Of a stretch of DNA of 64,000 bases, positions 51,392 to 60,412 are shown in pieces. The stretch is from the NCBI GenBank assembly GCA_024666565.1, contig CP088295.1, positions 3,782,001-3,846,000 of the forward strand. Direction: 5' to 3'. The stretch comes from Svornostia abyssi (GTDB taxonomy: Bacteria > Actinomycetota > Thermoleophilia > Solirubrobacterales > Solirubrobacteraceae). The position numbers and the translations under genes were made by a program. How positions within the stretch are numbered: position 1 is the first letter of the stretch; each line of letters starts with the position of its first letter. Under the pieces are notes generated by a model. That model was not told where the DNA came from. It saw only the letters and a program-made list of their open reading frames with translations, and searched no databases.

Positions 51392-52408
51392 TCGAGGAGC
51401 CGGGTGACGAGCCCGTCGAGCTCGTCCATCGTGCGGTCCCAGGTGAAGCCGGCCGCGCGCCGGAGGCCTGCGGCGCGCAGTCGCTCATCGCCGCGCGCGC
51501 GCAGGACGGCGTCGGCGACCGCGTCCGGATCGGTCGGGTCGACGAGCAGCCCCGCGTCGCCGATCGTCTGCGGCAGCGCCGCGCGGTCGGCCGCGACGAC
51601 GGGCGTGCCGGCCGCCATCGCCTCCACGCACGTCAGCCCGAACCCTTCGTGCAGCGACGGCAGGACGAACGCCTCCGCCCCGGCGTAGAGCCCCGGCAGC
51701 AGCGCGTCGTCGACGTGCCCGAGCGCGCGAACCCCGCCGCCCGGACCGCCACCGGAGAACTGGGGCCGATCGCCCCCGGCCGCGACGAGGGCGACCCCGT
51801 GCTCGGCCAGCACGCGGGCGGTCGTCTCCAGGACCCCGAGGTTCTTGCGCGCGGTGCGGCTGGCCACGGTGAGGACGTACGGCGTGTCGAGCCCCAGTGC
51901 AGCGCGGGCGGCCGCTGCGCCTGCCTGCGGCGTGAAGCGGTCGTCCACCCCGCCCGGGATGACGGTGATCCGCGCACGCGGCACACCGAGGAGTTCGACG
52001 AGCTCCCCCGCCGAGTACTCGGATACGGTCACGACGTGCCGAGCTCGCCGCGCGATGAGGGGCAGGATCGCCCGCTGCCACGCGACGTAGGCGCGGGAGT
52101 ACCAGCCGGGCTCGCGCAGCGCCGCCGCGTCGTGGATGACGACGATCGTGCGACGCGAGGCGACGGGCGCGAGGTTGGCCGGGCACAGGATGAGCTTGGC
52201 GTGCGCCCGGCGCGCCTGGGCGGGCAGAAGGACCTGCTCCCACGCGTGGCCGGTGCGGTGCGACAGCGCTTCCGGGGGGCCGCGCCACGGCGTAGCGGCC
52301 GGGGTGCAGCGCGGGCAGCCGGGTGCTCACCTCACGGGCCCAGCGCTCCACGCCGCCCAGTTCAGGGCGAGCGGCAGCACGGGCGTCGATGAGCACGGGT
52401 GGCGGCAC
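51379..52408 (-). pseudogene. Family 4 glycosyltransferase, frameshifted in a G6 tract as read
   Basis: From GTG 52408 the N terminus VLIDARAAARPELGGVERWAREV runs in one frame to a run of six G at 52274-52279 (plus strand). With five, the frame continues through EQVLLPAQARRAHAKLIL, TVSEYSAGELVELLGV, VIPGGVDDRF and HEGFGLTCVEAMAAGTPVVAA with its EX7E motif, to the stop at 51379. Total length would be 342 residues, normal for GT4. The disrupted site is a homopolymer, so a sequencing error or slipped-strand variation are the two explanations. Confidence 0.8.
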
Positions 52409-52437
52409 GGGCCGCCATCTTCGCGGGCGGTGGCGAC

Positions 52438-53320
52438 GTGACGTTCGCGATCGTCGTCGTGCTGCACGAGTCGGCCGAGGATGTGGCGCGGCTGCTGGCC
52501 TCCGTCGACCGGTGCCTGCCTGCCCGCCCGCAGGTGATCTGCGTGGACACGGGCTCACGCGACGACGGCGCCGCGCGGGCCGAGCGCTGGGGCGCCGAGG
52601 TGGTCCGGCTCCATGACAACCCAGGGTTCGGCGCCGCGAACAACGCGGGCCTGGCCCGGGTGTCCGCGCCTGTGACCGTCCTGCTGAACCCTGATTGTGA
52701 GCTGCGCGACGACGCGCTCGCGCGGCTCGCCGCGCTCGCTTCCGGCCGCGACGCGCTCCTCGCCCCGCGGCTGCTGAACGCGGACGGGTCGGTGCAGCGC
52801 AGCGCGCACCCGGTGCCAGGAGGCCGAGACGCGTTCGTGCCCGCGGTCGTCCATCCCCGCCTGCTGCCGCGGCCGCTGCGCGAGCGGTTCGACCCGTGGC
52901 GCGCCGAGACCCCGCGCGTCGTCGGCTGGGCGATCGCGGCCTGCCTCGTGGCGCGCACGTCGCTGCTGCGGCGCCTCGGCCCGTTCGACCCCGCGCACTT
53001 CCTCTTCTCCGAGGACCTCGACCTCTGCCTGCGCGCGGCGGCGGCCGGGATCCCCACCGAGCTGCATCCTGAGGTCGCCGTCATCCACCGCGGCGGCACG
53101 AGCACGGGCGCCGCGTACGGCGGGGGAGCCCTACGAGGAGATCGCGCGCCAGCGGCGGCGGGTGATCGGCGCGGCCCTCGGGCCGCGCGCGCTCGCACGC
53201 GACGACGCCGCGCAGGCGCTGACGTTCACCACCCGCGCCGCGGCCCGCCGGCTGCTCGGCCGCGATGCCGCGCGCGAGCGCGCGCAGCTCGCGGCGCTGC
53301 GTACCAGCCGGGGGGTGTGA
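52438..53320 (+). pseudogene. Family 2 glycosyltransferase (rhamnosyltransferase-like), frameshifted near the 3' end as read
   Basis: From GTG 52438: FAIVVVLHESAEDV, VDTGSRDDG, NPGFGAANNAG, LLNPDC (metal motif region) and GPFDPAHFLFSEDLDLCLRA match WcaA/rhamnosyltransferase GT2 proteins. At a five-G run (53122-53126) the frame is lost; with four G it reads GGEPYEEIARQRRRVIG and goes on to RLLGRDAARERAQLAALR and a TGA at 53318, just at the terminator hairpin. The intact form would have 293 residues. All catalytic motifs lie before the frameshift. Confidence 0.8.
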
Positions 53321-53361
53321 GCATCGCCCGTCGTGTGAGGACGCGCAATGCTCACACCCCC
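53311..53361. terminator. Bidirectional terminator with 14-bp arms between GT2 and a methyltransferase
   Basis: Left arm 53311-53324 (GGGGGTGTGAGCAT) is the exact complement of 53348-53361. The 23-base loop holds a second small hairpin (CGTC/GACG). The arms include the stop codons of both convergent genes, which supports the restored GT2 reading frame. Confidence 0.75.
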
Positions 53362-54032
53362 GCGCCGGCGTCGAGGACCACGATGAACCCGTTCCCTGCC
53401 GGCCGGTCCGGGTCTCGCGATGCCGCCACCGTGAGCCCGAGCTCGGTGCACAGCTCCAGGAACGACTCGCACGTCCACACCGACCAGTGCCGGTCCTCCT
53501 CCGACGTGAACCCGGTCCGGTGGCGGTGCAACAGCTCGCCGACGGGCGTGAGGTCACGATCCCGATCGAACGTCCGGTCGCGGTGCGGCAGGATCACGAC
53601 GACCCACCGCCGCGCGACGCGCAGCCAGTCCTCCAGGGCCGCGATCGGGTCCGGGATGTGCTCGAGCACGTGCGAGGCGAAGACGAAGTCGTGGCTGTCG
53701 TCGGCGAACGGCAGCCGGTCCCCCGTCGCGACGACGTCGACCTGGCGCACCCAGCCCTCGAGGTCGCGCTCGTGCTGCTTGTAGACCGTGTCGTCCGTCG
53801 GGTAGCGGTCGACGTTGACGACTCGCAGACCGAAGTCGTTGTTCGACGACCCGCCGACTTCCACCCCCTCCAGACCACCGAGCCATTCGCGGACGAACGC
53901 GACGGCCTCGCGGCGACGCCAGAGGTCGAGGAGATGGGCGGGATGGCGCAGCCGTGCCACCCGCTTCCGCGCGACGAGTGGGAGTTCCGCCAGCCGCGGG
54001 CGCGGCCTAGAAGAGGCCGAGCTGCGGAGCAT
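53352..54032 (-). CDS. SAM-dependent methyltransferase (type 11-like)
   Basis: 226 residues from ATG 54032, overlapping the upstream glycosylase gene by 26 bases; GTG 53960 would give 202 residues with no overlap. GLRVVNVDRYPTDDTVYKQ replaces the usual motif I region, followed by VDVVATGDRLPFADDSHDFVFASHVLEHIPDP, the classic type 11 motif around the fourth strand. The usual glycine loop is weak (VEVGGSSNND). Probably a sugar or small-molecule methyltransferase of the glycan region. Confidence 0.7.
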   Translation of the reverse strand: MLRSSASSRPRPRLAELPLVARKRVARLRHPAHLLDLWRRREAVAFVREWLGGLEGVEVGGSSNNDFGLRVVNVDRYPTDDTVYKQHERDLEGWVRQVDVVATGDRLPFADDSHDFVFASHVLEHIPDPIAALEDWLRVARRWVVVILPHRDRTFDRDRDLTPVGELLHRHRTGFTSEEDRHWSVWTCESFLELCTELGLTVAASRDPDRPAGNGFIVVLDAGAGV

Positions 54033-54735
54033 CCGGCGGGGATTCGGGCTTGAGCTCGGCCACCGGCTCAGGCGCGGGCGCGGGCTCGGGCTCGGGCTCG
54101 GGCACCGGAGGCTCGACAGGCTCGGGCTGATCCGGCGGCGGCAGCTCCAGCAGCGCCGGGAGCTTGGCGAAGTCCTCCTGCAGCGTGCCGAGCATCGACC
54201 GCGTGTACAGGGCCGCGGCCGGGTGATAGATCGGGAACAGCCGGACCGCACGGCGCCCGAGCACCCGGATCTCCGGCTGGCCGTGGATGCGCGAGATGCC
54301 CGTCGGATCGCCGCGCAGGAGCTTCGTGGAGAAGTTCCCGAGGGTGCAGATCACCCGCGGCTCGATGAGCTCGATCTGCCGCCACAGGTACTCCTGGCAG
54401 TTCTCGATCTCGACCGGCGCGGGGTCGCGGTTCCCCGGGGGCCGGCACTTCAAGACGTTCGCGACGAACACGTCCTCGCGAGACAGCCCCACCTCGCCGA
54501 GCAGCTGGCTCAGCAGCTTGCCGGCCGCGCCGACGAACGGCACACCCTGCTCGTCCTCCTTGGCGCCCGGGGCCTCCCCGACGAACATGAGGTCCGCGTC
54601 GGCGTTGCCGGCGCCGAACACGACCTGCGTCCGCGTCGACGCCAGCTGCGGGCAGCGCACGCAGCCGCGCGCATCCGTGAAACAGGCCTTCAGCTCCTCG
54701 CGGCGCTCGGCGGATGTCGGGGGGCTCGGGGTCAA
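54007..54735 (-). CDS. Type 4 (iron-sulfur) uracil-DNA glycosylase
   Basis: About 242 residues if TTG 54735 is the start; GTG 54783 or 54792 would add 16-19 residues with no family-like sequence. Motifs: [18 protein letters not shown] with cluster cysteines, [15 protein letters not shown] (motif A), [14 protein letters not shown] with another cysteine, EIENCQEYL, and [10 protein letters not shown] (motif B). It removes uracil from DNA to start base-excision repair. The last 60 residues are a Pro/Glu-rich tail ending QLGLF, like a beta-clamp-binding peptide (QLxLF). Confidence 0.92.
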   Translation of the reverse strand: MTPSPPTSAERREELKACFTDARGCVRCPQLASTRTQVVFGAGNADADLMFVGEAPGAKEDEQGVPFVGAAGKLLSQLLGEVGLSREDVFVANVLKCRPPGNRDPAPVEIENCQEYLWRQIELIEPRVICTLGNFSTKLLRGDPTGISRIHGQPEIRVLGRRAVRLFPIYHPAAALYTRSMLGTLQEDFAKLPALLELPPPDQPEPVEPPVPEPEPEPAPAPEPVAELKPESPPDAPQLGLF

Positions 54736-54874
54736 GATCTGGGGATGGTAGACCGGGGCCCGAACGGGTACAGTCCATGACACGGCCGTCACCTTCGGGG
54801 ACGGACCACCCACCCGGAGCACGCACACCAACCTCGGATCGCGACCGGTATCCCTGCGGGGAACTGGACCGACA

Positions 54875-55603
54875 ATGACCACCTCAGCCGCCACCTGTCG
54901 CTGGGCGCTCATCGGCGCCGGCCGCCTTGGCACCACCCTCGCCGCCGCGATGCGAGCCGCGGGCCTGCACGCCGACGGCCCGCTCGGCCGCGGGGCCGAC
55001 GCCGCCACAGCCGACGCCGTGCTCCTCTGCGTCCCGGACGGCGAGATCGCCGCCGCCGCGTCCTGTGTGCCGCGCGGCCCGCTCGTGGGTCACGTCAGCG
55101 GCGCGACGACCCTGGCGCCGCTGGCCGAGCACCGCGCGTTCTCCCTGCACCCGCTCATGACGGTCCCGGCGGGCGCCCCGGCCACGATCTTCACCGGCGC
55201 CCCGTGCGCCGTCGCCGGCGACCCGATCGCCCGCGAGCTGGCCGAACTGCTCGCGATGCGCCCGGTCGAGATCCGCGACGAGGACCGCGCCGCCTACCAC
55301 GCCGCCGCGTCGATCGCGTCGAACTTCCTGGTCACGATCGAGGACGCCGCCGAGCGCCTCGTGGCCACCACCGGCGCGCCGCGCGACCTGCTTGTCCCCC
55401 TCGTGCGCGCCACGGTGGAGAGCTGGGCCGAACGCGGCGGTGATGCGCTCACCGGCCCGATCGCCCGCGGCGACGAGCTCACGGTCGCCCGCCAGCGCGC
55501 CGCGGTCGCCGAGCGCACGCCGGAGCTCCTCCCCCTGTTCGACGCGCTGGCCACCGCCACGCGCGAGCTCGCGCAGGGCGACCGGCAACAGGAAGCCGCA
55601 TGA
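54875..55603 (+). CDS. Rossmann/DUF2520 oxidoreductase, PanE-like candidate
   Basis: 242 residues from ATG 54875. The N-terminal NAD(P) motif is ALIGAGRLGTTLAAAMRAAG; VLLCVPDGEIA and HVSGATTLAPL follow, and the C-terminal helical DUF2520 domain contains YHAAASIASNFLVTIEDAA. It resembles 6-phosphogluconate dehydrogenase-like reductases. It is translationally coupled (ATGA) to panC, and no other ketopantoate reductase is present, so it may supply that step; this is inference. Confidence 0.82.
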   Translation: MTTSAATCRWALIGAGRLGTTLAAAMRAAGLHADGPLGRGADAATADAVLLCVPDGEIAAAASCVPRGPLVGHVSGATTLAPLAEHRAFSLHPLMTVPAGAPATIFTGAPCAVAGDPIARELAELLAMRPVEIRDEDRAAYHAAASIASNFLVTIEDAAERLVATTGAPRDLLVPLVRATVESWAERGGDALTGPIARGDELTVARQRAAVAERTPELLPLFDALATATRELAQGDRQQEAA

Positions 55604-56463
55604 GACTCCTGCGCACCGTTGCCGAGGTCCGCACCGCCCTGAAGGGCGCGCGGCGCGACGGGCGCAGTATCGGCTTCGTGCCGACCATGGGCGCACTGCA
55701 CGAAGGGCACCTGCACCTCATCCGCACGGCGCGGGACCACCACGACGAGGTCGTCGTCTCCATCTTCGTCAACCCCACGCAGTTCAACGACGCCGCCGAC
55801 CTCGCCGCCTACCCGCGCGTGGAGGCCAGCGACGCCGAGGCCGCCGCGAACGCGGGCGCCGGCCTCCTCTTCGCCCCGTCCGCCGAGGAGATGTACCCCG
55901 CCGGGTTCGCCACGACCGTGCACGTCGGCGGGCCGAGCGAGCGGCTCGAGGGCGCGTCGCGCCCCGGCCACTTCGACGGCGTCGCGACCGTCGTGACGAA
56001 GCTGCTGAACATCGTCGGCGCAGACGTCGCCTACTTCGGCCAGAAGGACGCCCAGCAGCTCGCCGTCGTGCGGCAGATGGTCGCCGACCTCAACATCCCC
56101 ACGAAGATCGAGGCCGTCGAGACGGTCCGCGACGCCGACGGTCTCGCGCTCTCCAGCCGCAACGCCCGGCTCACGGCGGCCGACCGCGAGCAGGCCCTCG
56201 CGCTCTCCCGCGCGCTGCGCGCCGCGCAGGACGTCGTGACGAGCGCCAACGGCACGAGCGCCAGCGCCGAGGACGTGCTCGCCGCAGCCCGCGCGGAGTT
56301 CGCGGCGCGCGGCATCGAGCCGGACTACGTCGAGCTCGTCGACCCCACCACCTTCATCCCACTGCCCGCCGTGGACGGGGACGCCCTCGTGGCCGTCGCC
56401 GCCCGGGTGGGTGACGTTCGCCTCATCGACAACCTGCCACTGACCCGAAACGGGAGTCACTGA
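55600..56463 (+). CDS. panC: Pantothenate synthetase PanC
   Basis: 287 residues. ATP site [11 protein letters not shown] (HIGH-like), [39 protein letters not shown] and the KMSKS-like LSSRNARL are all conserved. It joins pantoate and beta-alanine using ATP; beta-alanine comes from the next gene product. Confidence 0.96.
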   Translation: MRLLRTVAEVRTALKGARRDGRSIGFVPTMGALHEGHLHLIRTARDHHDEVVVSIFVNPTQFNDAADLAAYPRVEASDAEAAANAGAGLLFAPSAEEMYPAGFATTVHVGGPSERLEGASRPGHFDGVATVVTKLLNIVGADVAYFGQKDAQQLAVVRQMVADLNIPTKIEAVETVRDADGLALSSRNARLTAADREQALALSRALRAAQDVVTSANGTSASAEDVLAAARAEFAARGIEPDYVELVDPTTFIPLPAVDGDALVAVAARVGDVRLIDNLPLTRNGSH

Positions 56464-56470
56464 GAACCCG

Positions 56471-56854
56471 ATGCTTCGTCAGATGATGAAGTCGAAGATC
56501 CACCGCGCGACGGTGAGCGACTGCGATCTGCATTACGTCGGATCGATCACCGTCGACCCGGACCTGCTGGAGGCGGCGGACATCCTGCCGCACGAGCTGG
56601 TCCACGTCGTGGACGTCGACAACGGCGCCCGCTTCGAGACGTACACCATCGAAGGAACCCGAGGCTCGGGAGAGATGAAGGTCAACGGCGCGGCGGCCCG
56701 CCTGGTCCACCGCGGCGACACGATCATCGTCATCTCCTACGCCCAGTACGACCGCGAGGAGCTCGAGACCTACGAGCCCCGCGTGGTCCATGTCGAGTCG
56801 CACACGAATCGCATCATCAACGTCGACGCCGAGGTCGCGACCCTTCTCTCGTAG
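56471..56854 (+). CDS. panD: Aspartate 1-decarboxylase PanD
   Basis: 127 residues, pyruvoyl enzyme. The ATG at 56471 puts Gly24-Ser25 (HYVGSITV) exactly at the self-cleavage position known in the E. coli enzyme, which confirms the start. Further motifs: [12 protein letters not shown], Tyr58 region ETYTIEG, and [12 protein letters not shown]. Makes beta-alanine from aspartate. 7 bases after panC. Confidence 0.96.
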   Translation: MLRQMMKSKIHRATVSDCDLHYVGSITVDPDLLEAADILPHELVHVVDVDNGARFETYTIEGTRGSGEMKVNGAAARLVHRGDTIIVISYAQYDREELETYEPRVVHVESHTNRIINVDAEVATLLS

Positions 56855-56892
56855 AGGGCGCGAACCAGACGCAGAACACGGAACTGATTGAC

Positions 56893-57798
56893 ATGTCCGC
56901 TGCACCCACCACCACCGGCCACCCGTCCCTCGACGCCCTCCCCATGAGCCTGCCCCGGCTCATGGACAAGAAGGAGAGCGGCGAGCCCATCGTGATGGTC
57001 ACCGCCTACGACTACCCGTCGGCGGTCGCCGCCGAGCAGGCCGGCGTCGACATGGTCCTCGTCGGCGACAGCGCCGCGATGGTCGTGCTCGGCTACCCGA
57101 GCACTGTGCCCGTCAGCACCGACGAGCTGATCATCCTCACGGCCGCGGTCCGCCGCGGGCTGAAGACGCCGCTCCTCGTCGGCGACCTGCCGTTCGGCTC
57201 CTACGAGGCGTCCGACGAGCAGGCCGTCGCCACCGCGCAGCGGTTCGTCAAGGAGGCCGGCTGCGACGCCGTCAAGCTCGAGGGCGGCGGCACGTCCGTC
57301 CAGCGCGCGCAGGCGATCATCAACGCGGGCATCCCGGTCATGGGCCACGTCGGCCTGACGCCGCAGACCGCCACGTCGCTGGGCGGCTACCGCGCCCAGG
57401 GCCGCACCGCGGGCCGCGCGCTGCAGGTGGCGCGCGACGCGCTGGCGCTGCAGGACGCCGGCTGCTTCTCCGTCGTGTTCGAGGCGATCCCGTCGGCCGT
57501 CGCCGACGAGCTCATGCCGCGGATGGAGATCCCGGTCATCGGCATCGGCGCGGGCGCCGCGACCGACGGCCAGGTCCTCGTGTTCCACGACCTGCTCGGC
57601 ATCCGCGAGGGGACCGGCGCGCGCTTCGTCAAGCGCTACGCCAGCCTCCTTGACGAGATGATCGTCGGCGTCGCCCAGTACGCGGACGACGTCCGCACGA
57701 AGGCCTACCCGCAGGCCGAGCACACCTACTCGATCGACCCCGGCGAGCTCGCCGACTTCCGTGGCGAGCTCGCCGCGGAGCTCACGGTCTCGGCGTAA
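56893..57798 (+). CDS. panB: 3-methyl-2-oxobutanoate hydroxymethyltransferase PanB
   Basis: 301 residues from ATG 56893. TIM-barrel motifs MVTAYDYPSA, LVGDSAAMVVLGY with the metal Asp, VKLEGG, MGHVGLTPQ, VFEAIP with the catalytic Glu, and IGIGAGAATDGQVLVFHDLLG. It makes ketopantoate from ketoisovalerate and methylene-tetrahydrofolate. Last gene of the pantothenate unit; its end overlaps the convergent glycosidase by 17 bases. Confidence 0.96.
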   Translation: MSAAPTTTGHPSLDALPMSLPRLMDKKESGEPIVMVTAYDYPSAVAAEQAGVDMVLVGDSAAMVVLGYPSTVPVSTDELIILTAAVRRGLKTPLLVGDLPFGSYEASDEQAVATAQRFVKEAGCDAVKLEGGGTSVQRAQAIINAGIPVMGHVGLTPQTATSLGGYRAQGRTAGRALQVARDALALQDAGCFSVVFEAIPSAVADELMPRMEIPVIGIGAGAATDGQVLVFHDLLGIREGTGARFVKRYASLLDEMIVGVAQYADDVRTKAYPQAEHTYSIDPGELADFRGELAAELTVSA

Positions 57799-59302
57799 GC
57801 CGCACCAGGTGCACGTCGCCGGCCAGATCGACCTCGATCGGGCCGGCGGCGCGCCGTGCGGCACGCCACTTCGGCGCGGTCGCAGTCGGCCCGCCGTCCT
57901 GGAGCCGCGCGTACGTGGCGTCAAACGCCTCGGGCGCATCGAGCTCGATCCCCACGCGCGCCGGCCGGACAGCGAGCGGTGACTGCGTCAGCGGGTCCCA
58001 CACGGGGACGGCACGCCATACCGCCATGACGTAGCTGCCGTCACGCCGGCCGTAGAGCCGTGACTGCACGTCGTCCGTGCCGCCCACCAACCGGTAGCGC
58101 AGCGGCGCCGGCGTGTACGCCGGGCCCGGGTCGCTCAGCGCGGTCAGCAGGCGCGTGACCGCGCCGTACGCGGGCCGCTTCGTTCCGTCCCAGCGCAGGA
58201 GGCCGAAGTGGGACTCCTGGTCGGCCGGGCCGAAGTTGCGACGGTCCCGCAGTTGGAACAGGTAGACGCGGTCCGCTCCGCCGTTGTGCAGCCCGAGGAA
58301 CATCCGCGGGAGGTAGACGCTGGCCGTCATCTCCGACACGCCCGTGAGCTCGCCGGTGTATCCGCGGGCCTCCGGCGCCGTGTGGTAGCCGGCCTCGGTC
58401 ACGTACAGCGGCTGCCCCGGCGAGGCGGCCTTCGCCGCGGCGACCGCGTCGTCGAGGCGGCCCGACCGGTAGTCGTCGGACTTCTCCGGCATGAACCCGT
58501 TGGCGTAGTAGTGCAGGTTGCCGTAGTCCTGGTAGTCGGTCGTCGGGAACCCGAGCGCGTACCCCGCGTAGGACGTCTCCCGGCCGAACGACGGGCCGAC
58601 GAGCGGCAGGTCCGCCAGCGCCGGGCGCTGCTGCTGGGCCTTGCGGATCCCGACGACGTTGGCCCGCAGCGCGGCGACCCACGGGTGGATGAGCACCCCG
58701 CCGATCCGGAACGACCGCAGGAGGCCGAGATCGAACTCGTTGGCGTGCTCGAGCCCTTCGAGCGCGCCGGCGCTGTCCATGAGCTCGGCGAGATCGAGGA
58801 TGTCGTTGTCCGGGCCCGGACGGCTGACACGCTGGAGCACCTGGTCGTCGCTGCGCAACTGCGCCTGTGAGATCTTGCTCAGCGCGTTGATGATGAGCAG
58901 CGTGCGCATCTTCGGGGCGAGCCCCGTGAGGATGTCGACCGTGCGGGACGTGTGCAGCCGGCCGCGCTCGACCCACGTGCACGTGGTGTTCCCCCGATCC
59001 CACGACGACGCGTTGTCACGGATGTGGCGCACGCCGAGGTCCTGCAGCGCGCTGCGCAGCACCGGGACGAGCGCGCAGTGCTCGGGTTCGGTGTCGGTGA
59101 ACTGCGTGTTGACGCCGACGCGCTCCACCGCCGCGTCGGCCGACTCCGCAGCCTGCAACGGCGGCGGATCGGGCACGGCGGCGCGCGCCGGCGGCGCACC
59201 GGCGAACAGCACCCCCAGCAGGACAGACAGGGACACGACAACTGCGGTCGCGAGCACGCCGCGACCGCGATGCCCGCCGAAGCGGGCCTGGACAGGGCAC
59301 AT
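57782..59302 (-). CDS. Secreted clan GH-A-like glycoside hydrolase
   Basis: 506 residues from ATG 59302, with GGAGG 7 bases upstream. Membrane-spanning signal region about 15-42 (ends PARAA). Motifs RVGVNTQFTD, VRHIRDNAS, LEHANEFDLG with a Glu in the acid/base position, and LYVTEAGYHTAP with the nucleophile Glu, then a beta-domain with SYVMAVWRAVPVWDP like the C-terminal sandwich of GH39/GH5 enzymes. Probably an extracellular polysaccharide hydrolase. Asn-Glu is present but the following Pro of NEP is Phe. Confidence 0.72.
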   Translation of the reverse strand: MCPVQARFGGHRGRGVLATAVVVSLSVLLGVLFAGAPPARAAVPDPPPLQAAESADAAVERVGVNTQFTDTEPEHCALVPVLRSALQDLGVRHIRDNASSWDRGNTTCTWVERGRLHTSRTVDILTGLAPKMRTLLIINALSKISQAQLRSDDQVLQRVSRPGPDNDILDLAELMDSAGALEGLEHANEFDLGLLRSFRIGGVLIHPWVAALRANVVGIRKAQQQRPALADLPLVGPSFGRETSYAGYALGFPTTDYQDYGNLHYYANGFMPEKSDDYRSGRLDDAVAAAKAASPGQPLYVTEAGYHTAPEARGYTGELTGVSEMTASVYLPRMFLGLHNGGADRVYLFQLRDRRNFGPADQESHFGLLRWDGTKRPAYGAVTRLLTALSDPGPAYTPAPLRYRLVGGTDDVQSRLYGRRDGSYVMAVWRAVPVWDPLTQSPLAVRPARVGIELDAPEAFDATYARLQDGGPTATAPKWRAARRAAGPIEVDLAGDVHLVRLTPRP

Positions 59303-59421
59303 CAATGATCCTCCCCCGAGGATGACCTACACAGAGACGATCACGACGCTACTAGCTGACTCGGAAGGAAGGAACTCCGAGCGCGCCTCATAAGACGCGG
59401 TGACGCACGGGCCTCCGGTCG

Positions 59422-60378
59422 TTACAGCACGCCGTGGCGCGCCAGCGCGAGCGGCGGTCGCTCGACCAGCGGCCTGGCGACCGCCTCGAGCGCTCCGTCG
59501 CCCTGCGCGAGCATCACGTCGGGCGGCGGTTCGGCCACGCGCCCGTCCTCCTGCGCGCGCCGGAGGATGGCCCCCGTGACCTCGAAGGCCATCGGCGCGA
59601 GCTGCTCGAGCGGGTGGTGGCGGTTCTGCCGCACGTCGAGATCGACCTGCACGAGGGCGTCGAGGCCGACGGCCCGCCACGCGTCGATGAGCAGCGCGAC
59701 GTCCACGGCGTAGCCGCACAGCAGCGGCAGGCGCTCGATGAGCTCCCGCCGCACGGCGATCTCCCCCGCGAGCGGCTGGCGCACACCCGCCAGCGCCGGG
59801 AACAGCGCGTTGAGCAGCGGGCGCGCGGTCAGCTCGGTGACCCGCCCGCCCCCGGTGGGCTCGGTGCCGGCGGCCGAGCGGAACGGCCGCCGGTAGCACG
59901 CCTTGGCGAGCTGCACCGTGCCCGCGGCGGCGACCGGGCCGACCAGCCCGGCGGCGAAGTGCGGCCCCGGGTTCTCGGTGTCCGCGTCGAGGAAGCAGAC
60001 GACGTCACCCGTCGCGACGGTGAGCGCGCGCCACATCGCGTCGCCCTTGCCGAGCACCGGGCCGTACTGCGACAGGAGCGCGGCCTGAGCGTGGACTTCG
60101 GCCCCGTGGGCGCGGGCGATGTCCGCGGTGCCGTCGTCAGAGTCGTCCACCACGACCACCTGGTCGATGGCGCCGGCGTCGCGCAGCGGCAGGAGCGCGT
60201 CGAGGTTCGCGCCGATCGTCGCCGCCTCGTTGCGCGCGGGCAGCACGACGGAGACGGTGCGCTCGCGTTCGGCGGCGACGCGCGCGGCCGGCCACACCTC
60301 GTGGCCGATCGTGGCACGCTGCGCCCACGCCCGGGCGGCGTCCAGCGGCGGACGGGTCACGGGGTCGGGATCGGTCAT
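59422..60378 (-). CDS. gpgS: Glucosyl-3-phosphoglycerate synthase GpgS
   Basis: 318 residues from ATG 60378. GT81 motifs: VVLPARNEAATIG, VVVVDDSDDGT, GKGDAMWRAL, FLDADTENPGPHF with the metal motif, KACYRRPF, GGGRVTELTARPLLN and QPLAGEIA. It transfers glucose from an NDP-glucose to 3-phosphoglycerate, the first step of methylglucose lipopolysaccharide and glucosylglycerate synthesis. 34 bases after the hexapeptide acyltransferase gene. Confidence 0.93.
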   Translation of the reverse strand: MTDPDPVTRPPLDAARAWAQRATIGHEVWPAARVAAERERTVSVVLPARNEAATIGANLDALLPLRDAGAIDQVVVVDDSDDGTADIARAHGAEVHAQAALLSQYGPVLGKGDAMWRALTVATGDVVCFLDADTENPGPHFAAGLVGPVAAAGTVQLAKACYRRPFRSAAGTEPTGGGRVTELTARPLLNALFPALAGVRQPLAGEIAVRRELIERLPLLCGYAVDVALLIDAWRAVGLDALVQVDLDVRQNRHHPLEQLAPMAFEVTGAILRRAQEDGRVAEPPPDVMLAQGDGALEAVARPLVERPPLALARHGVL

Positions 60379-60412
60379 CTGCAGAGGAGTACCCGCGGGG
60401 CTTCGCAGGCGA

